Part shown: positions 6,393-12,770 of the stretch, one piece after another | Layout: each line of letters starts with the position of its first letter | Position numbering within the stretch: position 1 is the first letter of the stretch | NCBI GenBank assembly: GCA_035293965.1 | Contig: DATGLW010000055.1 | Span: 1-18,911 of the forward strand | From: DATGLW01 sp035293965 | GTDB lineage: Bacteria > Actinomycetota > Acidimicrobiia > Acidimicrobiales > RAAP-2 | Length of the DNA stretch: 18,911 nt | Reading direction: 5' to 3' | The notes under the pieces: model-generated | The model's input: only the letters and a program-made list of their open reading frames with translations | The model's database searches: none | Told to the model about the DNA's origin: nothing | Position numbers and translations under genes: made by a program

Positions 6393-6709
6393 GTGCCCTC
6401 CTCGTCCACTCGGGAGCGCTCCCCGTGCGTTCCGTCAGGTCGACCCGGCTCTGACCTGATGGTGCAGCCCGGTTGGCCGCCGGCCGTCGGAGCGCCGTGA
6501 TCGCTCGGCTCCGGATCATCGTCGCCAACAACGGGCTCGGCGTCAACCGCGACCGGCCTGGCCCCGAAGTTGGGCAGGGCCGGCGTGCACGCCGTGCCGG
6601 CGGCTTGGCGGCGCGCCGGCGCGGCCGGGTAGGTTGCCCCAGCCGGCGGCGGTCCTGCGCCCGCGCCCCGGCGAGGCACCCCGAAGAGCACGACAGGAGC
6701 ACCCACGCG
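6393..6709. other. Divergent promoter region, hydrolase / VOC protein
   Basis: No gene is supported in these 317 nt. It contains a spaced inverted repeat TCAGGT-N13-ACCTGA (6435-6459) about 43 nt upstream of the hydrolase start, and a perfect 14-bp palindrome CGGCGTGCACGCCG (6581-6594) on the VOC side. A weak promoter-like pair TTGGCG (6605-6610) and TAGGTT (6630-6635), with a long 19-nt spacer, could serve the VOC gene. Confidence 0.4.
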
Positions 6710-7687
6710 ATGACGTTCCGGATCGGCAGGAACTTCCACATCATCCACATGACCGACGACCTGCGCGCGCTCGATGCCTGGTACTACGAGGTGTTCTCCG
6801 TGCGGCGCTTCCTCCCCGCCCACTACAGCCCGGCCGAGCAGCGCGACGCGTCCCTCGTGCTGATCGGCGACCTGTGCATCGAGACGCTGGCACCTGCATT
6901 CCACGCCGAGGGCTGGGACGCGATGCCACTCGGCCGCTTCTTCACCCGGCACGGCAGGCGCTTCCACTCGATCGCCTGGTACGTCGACGAGGGGATGGCC
7001 GAGCTCCACGACGCGCTGCTGGCGGCCGGGTTCGACTGCCGGGGGACCGGCGGCGTCCGCCTCAGCGGCGGCTACAAGGACGGCTCACCGGTCTTCACCA
7101 ACCCGAAGGACACGCTCACCCAGCTCGAGTTCATCCCGGCACCGGACGCGCCCGGTGGCCCGGCCCTCCTCGGAGATCCCCGCTACCAGCCCGGCTGGCA
7201 GCCCTCGTGGTGGGCCGACTACCACCCGCTCCAGATCCAGAAGCTCTCGCACGTCACGGTGTCGACCTTCGACCTCTCGCGCGCGCTCGAGGTGTACGCC
7301 GGCACGCTCGGCGGCACGCTGGTCCACGAGGCGGACAACCCCGTGCACCGGTCGCGCAGCGCGTTCGTCCAGGTCGGCGACGACGTCCTCGTCGAGCTCG
7401 CACAGCCCGCCGGCGAGGGGCCGTTGCAGGCGGACATGGCCCGCTTCCACCACGGCATCTACGCGGTCACCTTCAAGGTCCGTGACCTCGACGACGCTGC
7501 GGCCCACCTGGACCGCTGCGGGGTGGCGTACGCCCGGGCCGACGAGGGCACGATCGTGAGCGACCCCGACACGACCCAGGGCTGCGTGATGGCGTTCACG
7601 GACCGCGACGTGCCCGGCGACCGCCGGCCGGACTGGACCGCCGTCGCCGGCGACGCCGTGCCGGCCCGCGTGTTCCTCGGGACATAG
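6710..7687 (+). CDS. Two-domain VOC (glyoxalase/dioxygenase superfamily) protein
   Basis: A 325-residue protein made of two vicinal-oxygen-chelate modules. The first (about 5-145) opens with FHIIHMTDDL and has possible metal ligands near His10/His13, His86 (RRFHSIAW) and Glu140 (LTQLEFI). The second (about 175-300) opens with LSHVTVSTFDLSRALEVY (His181) and has a HHGIYAVTFKV strand (His247/248). Its last strand, GCVMAFTDR, lacks the glutamate usually found there. Family members include glyoxalases, epimerases, ring-cleavage dioxygenases and resistance proteins; the substrate cannot be assigned. The ATG at 6710 has AGGAG 10 nt upstream; the open frame extends further 5' but without a better start. 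Confidence 0.8.
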   Translation: MTFRIGRNFHIIHMTDDLRALDAWYYEVFSVRRFLPAHYSPAEQRDASLVLIGDLCIETLAPAFHAEGWDAMPLGRFFTRHGRRFHSIAWYVDEGMAELHDALLAAGFDCRGTGGVRLSGGYKDGSPVFTNPKDTLTQLEFIPAPDAPGGPALLGDPRYQPGWQPSWWADYHPLQIQKLSHVTVSTFDLSRALEVYAGTLGGTLVHEADNPVHRSRSAFVQVGDDVLVELAQPAGEGPLQADMARFHHGIYAVTFKVRDLDDAAAHLDRCGVAYARADEGTIVSDPDTTQGCVMAFTDRDVPGDRRPDWTAVAGDAVPARVFLGT

Positions 7688-7730
7688 GGCGACTGGGGCC
7701 CCTGGCGGCTGTGGGCGGGAGGGGCCCGAG

Positions 7731-9425
7731 CTACAGGGAGCCGACCCGGAGGGGGTGGGGCCACACGACGACTTCGAGGCTCCCCACGTGGTCGACGCGG
7801 GCAGGACGTCCCCACGTGGCCGCCGCCGTCGCGAGGTCCACGCCTCCCCAGGGGTTGGCATCGTCGAACACCAGGAACTGGAAGGCCACCCCCTTGTACC
7901 AGGTAGATGCCGATTGGTGGGGGTACCGGACGATCGTGCCAGTTGGGCCGAGCACGACCGGCCGGACGGCGACCTGCCCGTCCGACACGACGGTCGTGAT
8001 GCTGGCGTCCCAGTAGGCGCCGACCCCGCGGGTCAGGTGGTGCGCCTCGAGATAGGAGGCAAGGGCGGCGATCCCGCTCGGGGGAGGGGCGGCGGACACG
8101 TTGTAGCCGACGCCGGCGGCGTAGCAGGCTGTGGCGGCGGAGCCGACGCCGACCAGCAGGCTGCGAAGTCCCGGTGCGCTCGTCGCGGCGACGAATCGTG
8201 CCACCGTCCGTCCGGCGAGGACGCTGGCGAAGATCACCGAGGGCACCAGGTAGCGTGCCGACTGGGGGTCGAACGACGGCGTCAGCACGCAGAAGGTGGC
8301 GGCCGCGCCCACGCACGCCGTCACGAGCACGTCGTCGAGGAAGGCTGCCTCCGGCTCCGATCGGTGCCACGTGCTCCCTCCGACCCGCCCGGCGCGCTCG
8401 CCGACCTGGCCTTCGCGCAGCCCGGCCACCAGACGGGCCAGCGCGGCGACGATCCCCGCGGCGAGCAGCACCGCGCCCACGATGCGTGCTGCCTGGAGCG
8501 GCCCCGGCACGCCGCCGCTCTGGAAGGCGCCGTTGCGGGCACCTGCGAGTGCCAGCCCGAAGCTGACGACGTCCTTTGCGTTCTGGAGGAGCTGGGACCC
8601 ATGGGCCACGGGATGCGAGGGATCAACGGTGAAGCCGCCCAGGGCGCTCAGCAGCCCGCGAGCCGCCTCCGCCAGTGCTGCGGCGGCCAGCGAGCCCACG
8701 GCGGCGGGTGCGCCAGCCCGCCAGCTGCGGCGCCGGCCCATCGCGAAGAGCCCGCCGAAGAGGACGGGAACGATGCCGTAGGCGACCATGAGGGAGTCGC
8801 CCAGCATCCCCGCGGCCAACAGCAGCGTGCCGACGGCCAGGGCGGGCCCGAACCTGTTCCTGCGCATGGCCAGGAAGGCGAGCAGGGCCAACAACACCGT
8901 GCCGATGTGGTACGCGCCTCGCAAGTAGAAGGAGGCGAGCGCATGGGTGGGGAAGACGAGCAGCGCCACGACGGTGACGACCCCGGCAGCGGCCGCCCCC
9001 TTGTGCCGCCCCTGGCGAGCCAGGAGCGCCGCGGCGAGCACCACCATCGCGGCGGTGAACGCAGGTACGAGGACGAGCAGCTGGCGTCGCACCCCCGCTA
9101 TCGCGGTGGCGACCGCGTAGAGGGGCGCCTCGATGCTCCAGAAGCTGTCGAGCGGGAGGAGCCAGCCGTGGAGGATGACGTTGCCGCTCGCCATCGCCTG
9201 ACCTTGGAGCACCGGCGTCGCGCCGTCCGAGTCCGGTGCGAACGCGTGCACAGAGACGACGCTGAACCACGCGGTGAGCACCGCCAGGGCCGCCAGGGCG
9301 ACCAGGGCGATGCCTACCCTGGCGAGCCGGCTGCGCCGTGGCGGTGCCTCGCGGGGCGTGGCGGCCGCCGGCACGTCCTGCAGGGTGGCTGCGCCAGCGG
9401 CAGCTCGCCCCATCGCATCGGGCAC
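7731..9425 (-). CDS. Polytopic membrane protein, GT-C glycosyltransferase-like
   Basis: A 564-residue integral membrane protein with roughly ten hydrophobic spans: one at about 36-58, several between 113 and 240, and others at about 310-335, 365-385, 393-412 and 420-445. After the first span comes FAPDSDGATPVLQGQAMASG, then a GNVILHGWLLPLDSFW segment. This acidic first extracytoplasmic loop followed by LLHGW resembles uncharacterised actinobacterial membrane proteins of GT-C-like topology. The C-terminal about 115 residues form a soluble domain (ASYLEAHHLTRGVGAYWDA). A role in transferring sugars from lipid carriers is inference. The start codon (GTG 9425, or ATG 9413) has no Shine-Dalgarno, but TACGGT lies 8 nt before GTG 9425, suggesting a leaderless mRNA. 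Confidence 0.7.
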   Translation of the reverse strand: MPDAMGRAAAGAATLQDVPAAATPREAPPRRSRLARVGIALVALAALAVLTAWFSVVSVHAFAPDSDGATPVLQGQAMASGNVILHGWLLPLDSFWSIEAPLYAVATAIAGVRRQLLVLVPAFTAAMVVLAAALLARQGRHKGAAAAGVVTVVALLVFPTHALASFYLRGAYHIGTVLLALLAFLAMRRNRFGPALAVGTLLLAAGMLGDSLMVAYGIVPVLFGGLFAMGRRRSWRAGAPAAVGSLAAAALAEAARGLLSALGGFTVDPSHPVAHGSQLLQNAKDVVSFGLALAGARNGAFQSGGVPGPLQAARIVGAVLLAAGIVAALARLVAGLREGQVGERAGRVGGSTWHRSEPEAAFLDDVLVTACVGAAATFCVLTPSFDPQSARYLVPSVIFASVLAGRTVARFVAATSAPGLRSLLVGVGSAATACYAAGVGYNVSAAPPPSGIAALASYLEAHHLTRGVGAYWDASITTVVSDGQVAVRPVVLGPTGTIVRYPHQSASTWYKGVAFQFLVFDDANPWGGVDLATAAATWGRPARVDHVGSLEVVVWPHPLRVGSL

Positions 9426-9621
9426 GAAGGAAGACCGTACCGCTCACCTGGACGGCTTCGCCGTGACTCGCAGACCGAAGGAGGCGGGGGTGCCCCTCGA
9501 GTCGACGGCCCACGTGGCGGGCTGTCGGCGTGCGAGGGTCCCGGCGGCCGGCGCCCTCGCCTCCGTCGGGGCGCGGACCTGGATGCCGCTCATTGCGAGC
9601 AATGGACGCGTGGCGGAGGTC

Positions 9622-9638
9622 TCCGAGGAACCCTCGGA
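9622..9638 (-). terminator. Hairpin downstream of tRNA-Gly
   Basis: TCCGAGG (9622-9628) and CCTCGGA (9632-9638) form a perfect 7-bp stem with a 3-nt loop, about 50 nt past the 3' end of the tRNA on its strand. There is no T-tract, so it would be an atypical intrinsic terminator or an RNA-processing/stabilising hairpin. Confidence 0.35.
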
Positions 9639-9688
9639 CGGGGGCGAGCCAGAGCCCTCAACTCGGGCTCACCTGGGCTTGTGTCGAG

Positions 9689-9759
9689 AGCGGGCGACGG
9701 GAATCGAACCCGCGTTCTCAGCTTGGGAAGCTGATGTTCTGCCTCTGAACTACGCCCGC
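9689..9759 (-). tRNA. tRNA-Gly (anticodon CCC)
   Basis: The minus strand folds into a complete cloverleaf of 71 nt: acceptor GCGGGCG/CGCCCGC, D stem GTTC/GAAC, anticodon stem TCAGC/GCTGA with loop TTCCCAA (anticodon CCC, reading GGG), and T stem GCGGG/CCCGT around TTCGATT, with U73 as expected for bacterial tRNA-Gly. No CCA is encoded at the 3' end. It stands alone, not in a tRNA cluster. Confidence 0.95.
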
Positions 9760-9770
9760 GAGCAGCCGCC

Positions 9771-9776
9771 ACACTA
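9771..9776 (-). promoter_or_regulatory. Putative -10 box of tRNA-Gly
   Basis: TAGTGT on the minus strand lies 11 nt before the tRNA 5' end, which would give a leader of only a few bases. No clear -35 element is found at 16-19 nt. On the plus strand TATCGT (9775-9780) overlaps it. Confidence 0.35.
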
Positions 9777-10021
9777 TCGTCTGGGCGGCATGGCCTCCTC
9801 CGATCGTACGTGCTGCTCGCAACGGGCACCTGCCGTGGCTGGCGAGCAGCCGGGGCGCGTGGCGGCCCCTGCCACGGCCCACCCGGCCGACGTCGACGCC
9901 GACTGGGGCGGGCCCCGGGCAGCAGGCGCGGGCCCCGGGCACCCAGCCGGGCCGCCCTGCAACCCACGGCCGGTGCCGCGCTCGGCCGGCCACTGACTCG
10001 CCCGTCTGCAGAGCAGCACCC

Positions 10022-10060
10022 ACTGAACCGACTGAACCGACTGAGCAGAGACTGAGCAGA
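10022..10060 (+). repeat. Short tandem repeats in the etfD-like leader
   Basis: Units ACTGAACCG, ACTGAACCG, ACTGAGCAG, then AGACTGAGCAGA follow one another, ending at the Shine-Dalgarno AAAGGA (10060-10065). The first two 9-bp units are identical and the third differs at two positions; the fourth is offset by two bases. Confidence 0.8.
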
Positions 10061-10070
10061 AAGGACCGCC

Positions 10071-12170
10071 GTGCCCGTTCGCATCGCCCTCGGCATGGCC
10101 GCTACCGCCCTTGCCTTCGCCGTCGCCGGCCGCCGCTTCTACTGGCTGTCGCGCCTCATCCGCAGCGGCCGGCCGGCACCGGACCGGGTGCGCGGGAGCC
10201 TCCTCGAGAAGGCCGAGGCCGAGGTCACCGAGGTCGCCGGCCAGCGCAAGCTCCTGAAGTGGACGGTGCCGGGCGCGGCGCACTTCTTCACGATGTGGGG
10301 CTTCACCATCCTGCTCCTCACCATCGTCGAGGCCTACGGCGACCTCTTCCAGCGCACCTTCGCCTGGCCGGGCTTCGGCCACGTGGCCGCCGTGGGCTTC
10401 CTCGAGGACTTCTTCGCCGTGGCCGTGCTGGTGGCGCTCGTGGTGTTCTCGGTGATCCGCCTCCTCAACGCGCCCGCGCGCCGCGAGCGGAGCTCGCGCT
10501 TCTACGGGTCCCACACCGGCGCCGCCTGGCTGGTGCTCCTCATGATCTTCCTCGTCATCGCCACCCTCCTGCTCTACCGGGCGGCCCAGACCAACACGGG
10601 TGACTTCCCCTACGGGTGGTGGGCGTTCGCCTCGCACGGGATCGGCAGGGCGCTCCACCCCTTCGGCCCCGGGGCGAACAGCGACCTCGAGACGGTCTTC
10701 CTCATCTTGAACGTGGTCGTCATCACCGGGTTCCTCGTGTTCGTCTCCTACTCGAAGCACCTGCACATCTTCATGGCCCCGATCAACGTCGCGTTCTCCC
10801 GGCGCCCCCGGGCCCTCGGAGCCCTCGACAAGACGCCGGACATGGACATGGAGAACGTGAGCGAGGACACGGTGTTCGGCGCCGGCCTGGTGGAGCACTT
10901 CACCTGGAAGCAGATGCTCGACTTCGTGACGTGCACCGAGTGCGGTCGCTGCCAGTCGGTGTGCCCGGCGTGGAACACCGGGAAGCCCCTGTCCCCCAAG
11001 CTCGTCATCATGGCGCTCCGCGACAACCTGTTCGCCTCCTCCGGGCGCCTGCTCGCGCCGGGGGCAGACGGTGAGCGGGCAGCGGCGGCCGGCGCAGCCG
11101 ACCTCGACACGCTCGTGCCCGCCACGATCGACCCCGACGTGCTGTGGTCCTGCACCACGTGCGGCGCGTGTGTGGAGCAGTGCCCGGTCGACATCGAGCA
11201 CGTGGACGCCATCGTCGACATGCGGCGCTACGAGGTGCTCATGGAGTCGCGGTTCCCGAGCGAGGCCGGCCTCATGCTGCGCAACATCGAGAACCAGGGG
11301 GACCCCTGGGGGCTGGGCCAGGCGAAGCGGACCGAGTGGACCGAGAGCCTCGACTTCGAGGTCCCGGTGGTGACCGGCACCATCCCCGACGACGTCGAGT
11401 ACCTCTACTGGGTGGGCTGCGCGGGCGCCCTGGACGAGCGGGCCCGCAAGGGGGTGCAGGCGACCGCGCGCATGCTGCACCGGGCCGGCGTCCGCTTCGC
11501 CATCCTGGGCCCCCGCGAGTCGTGCACGGGGGACCCGGCGCGCCGGCTCGGCAACGAGTACCTCTACCAGGAGCAGGGGAAGGCCAACGTGGCGACGCTG
11601 CAGGCGGCCGGCGCCCGCAAGATCGTCGTCACCTGCCCGCACTGCTTCAACGCGATCAAGAACGAGTACCCGGCCCTCGGGGGGAACTTCGAGGTGGTCC
11701 ACCACGCCCAGCTGCTCGACCACCTGGTCTCGAGCGGGCGGCTCGTGCCCGGCGACGGCTACCGGGGCTCGGTCACCTACCACGACCCCTGCTACCTCGG
11801 ACGCCACAACCGGGTGTTCGACGAGCCGCGCACGGTCATCGACGCCATCCCGGGGGCCCGCCAGATCGAGATGCGCCGGTGCCGTGAGCGCGGCTTCTGC
11901 TGCGGGGCCGGCGGGGCCCGGATGTGGCTCGAGGAGAGCATCGGCAAGCGGGTCAACATGGAGCGCACCGACGAGGCGCTCTCGACGGGTGCCGACGTGG
12001 TGTCGACCGCCTGCCCTTACTGCATGATCATGCTCGACGACGCGGTCCGGGCGAACGCCAAGGAGGACGAGGTGCGGGTCCTCGACCTCTCCCAGCTCGT
12101 GGAGGAGTCCCTCGCCCCTGCATCCGCCCCGCCCGCCCCCGCCGGAGGTCAGCGCCCCACGATCCCGTAG
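10071..12170 (+). CDS. EtfD-like membrane Fe-S oxidoreductase (HdrD/GlpC-type CCG domains)
   Basis: A 699-residue fusion. Residues 1-235 hold about five membrane spans (near 5-20, 68-90, 104-130, 150-170, 205-228), like the gamma subunit of nitrate reductase. Residues 280-375 carry two 4Fe-4S motifs: C288-TE-C291-GR-C294-QSV-C298P and C361-TT-C364-GA-C367-VEQ-C371P. The rest has two CCG-type cysteine domains: first C450, C485 (ESCTGDPARRLGNEY) and TC522PHC525; second C574 (HDPCYLGRHN), C610-C611 and C648PYC651. This architecture matches mycobacterial Rv0338c/EtfD, which carries electrons from the flavoprotein EtfBA into the quinone pool during acyl-CoA oxidation. No etfB or etfA is adjacent. 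The GTG start has AAAGGA about 5 nt upstream. Assignment to EtfD rather than another heterodisulfide-reductase-like protein is an inference from architecture. Confidence 0.87.
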   Translation: MPVRIALGMAATALAFAVAGRRFYWLSRLIRSGRPAPDRVRGSLLEKAEAEVTEVAGQRKLLKWTVPGAAHFFTMWGFTILLLTIVEAYGDLFQRTFAWPGFGHVAAVGFLEDFFAVAVLVALVVFSVIRLLNAPARRERSSRFYGSHTGAAWLVLLMIFLVIATLLLYRAAQTNTGDFPYGWWAFASHGIGRALHPFGPGANSDLETVFLILNVVVITGFLVFVSYSKHLHIFMAPINVAFSRRPRALGALDKTPDMDMENVSEDTVFGAGLVEHFTWKQMLDFVTCTECGRCQSVCPAWNTGKPLSPKLVIMALRDNLFASSGRLLAPGADGERAAAAGAADLDTLVPATIDPDVLWSCTTCGACVEQCPVDIEHVDAIVDMRRYEVLMESRFPSEAGLMLRNIENQGDPWGLGQAKRTEWTESLDFEVPVVTGTIPDDVEYLYWVGCAGALDERARKGVQATARMLHRAGVRFAILGPRESCTGDPARRLGNEYLYQEQGKANVATLQAAGARKIVVTCPHCFNAIKNEYPALGGNFEVVHHAQLLDHLVSSGRLVPGDGYRGSVTYHDPCYLGRHNRVFDEPRTVIDAIPGARQIEMRRCRERGFCCGAGGARMWLEESIGKRVNMERTDEALSTGADVVSTACPYCMIMLDDAVRANAKEDEVRVLDLSQLVEESLAPASAPPAPAGGQRPTIP

Positions 12171-12586
12171 GCCCGGGCCGGACGGAAGCGCAGGACGAGG
12201 CGGCGCTCGCGGACCATCGCCCGGCGGAAGTCGGCCCAGTCGGGATGCTCGCCGGCCGCCTGGCGGTACATGGCGGCGAGCTCGTCGGCGACGGGATCGT
12301 CGGGCGAGCCCACGACGGGGGAGAGCTCCGCCTCGCCCTCGAGCACCGCGTACGACCAGAAGTCGTCGCCTGGCACGTACAGCGATGCCCGCGGGTCGCG
12401 CCGGAGGTTGCGGGTCTTGGCTCGGTCGGCCGTCACCGAGATCCGGGCGACGTCGCCGCCGGGCTCGGAGGCGCCCCCGAGCACGTAGAGGATGTTGGAC
12501 AGCTGGGGGCGGCCGTCGGCCTTGAGCGTGCACAGGACGCCACGGGTCCTGTGGCGGGCGAACTCGAGGGCGTGGGCAAGCTCCAT
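12149..12586 (-). CDS. PPOX-class F420/flavin-dependent oxidoreductase (TIGR03618-like)
   Basis: A 145-residue split-barrel protein. RGVLCTLKADGRPQLSNILYV near the N-terminus is the typical first strands of pyridoxamine-phosphate-oxidase-fold proteins; KTRNLRRDPRASLYVPGDDFWSYAVLEGEAELS is the signature of the actinobacterial F420-dependent branch (TIGR03618). The C-terminus RLVLRFRPARAYGIVGR is also typical. Members reduce various substrates with F420H2 or bind F420/FMN/heme; the substrate is unknown. ATG 12586 was chosen at the family start. It has no Shine-Dalgarno, but TACGCT lies 7 nt upstream, consistent with a leaderless transcript. The 3' end overlaps the etfD-like gene tail-to-tail by 22 nt. 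Confidence 0.85.
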   Translation of the reverse strand: MELAHALEFARHRTRGVLCTLKADGRPQLSNILYVLGGASEPGGDVARISVTADRAKTRNLRRDPRASLYVPGDDFWSYAVLEGEAELSPVVGSPDDPVADELAAMYRQAAGEHPDWADFRRAMVRERRLVLRFRPARAYGIVGR

Positions 12587-12628
12587 GCGCCCGAGCGTAG
12601 GCGGACCCGCCGCGGACCGGGGCACGAG

Positions 12629-12666
12629 TTCACACGGCCGAAACACGGGCGTATCAGCCAGGAAAC
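12629..12666 (+). promoter_or_regulatory. GlnR-type operator (a1-b1-a2-b2) upstream of amtB
   Basis: The plus strand reads TTCAC-n6-GAAAC-n6-GTATC-n6-GAAAC, at 12629-12633, 12640-12644, 12651-12655 and 12662-12666. This follows the actinobacterial GlnR consensus gTnAC-n6-GaAAC-n6-GtnAC-n6-GAAAC: both b boxes are perfect, each a box has one mismatch, and all three 6-nt spacers are exact. It lies 105 nt upstream of the amtB start codon, where GlnR sites occur in Streptomyces amtB-glnK-glnD operons. A CATACT hexamer (12677-12682) could be the -10 of the amtB promoter. The site lies 42 nt from the divergent PPOX start and might affect that gene too. Confidence 0.75.
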
Positions 12667-12679
12667 CACCCCCGCCCAT

Positions 12680-12694
12680 ACTTGCGGCGCAAGT
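12680..12694. promoter_or_regulatory. Inverted repeat ACTTGC-GGC-GCAAGT
   Basis: A perfect 6-bp inverted repeat with a 3-nt centre, 13 nt after the GlnR-type site and 76 nt before the amtB start codon. It may be a second operator or a 5'-UTR hairpin. No known regulator motif is recognised. Confidence 0.4.
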
Positions 12695-12770
12695 TCGAAG
12701 CCGTGGCCCCAGTCGGTCCGCCCGCCGTCGGTGGGCCGGAGCGCGGGACACCTGACGGACAGGAGCGAGC

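Larger units (their letters stand above)
9760..10070. other. Intergenic region between tRNA-Gly and etfD-like gene
   Basis: No gene is supported in these 311 nt. It holds a 14-bp direct repeat GCGGGCCCCGGGCA at 9908-9921 and 9928-9941 (20-bp period), able to form strong GC hairpins. Just before the etfD-like start codon there is a run of short repeats: ACTGAACCG twice, then two ACTGAGCAGA units (10022-10060). A good -35/-10 pair for the downstream gene was not found. Confidence 0.5.

Noticed and set aside
9689..9759. tRNA gene as an integration site for a mobile element
   Set aside because: No integrase gene or duplicated tRNA 3' end was found in the window on either side.
9774..9996. Small plus-strand gene before the etfD-like gene
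   Set aside because: The frame has no ribosome-binding site, consists of Ala/Pro/Gly-rich sequence and overlaps the tRNA promoter region.
9774..12533. 919-codon minus-strand open frame opposite the etfD-like gene
   Set aside because: Composition is low-complexity His/Glu/Arg/Gly; the plus strand has conserved Fe-S and CCG motifs. It is an antisense shadow.
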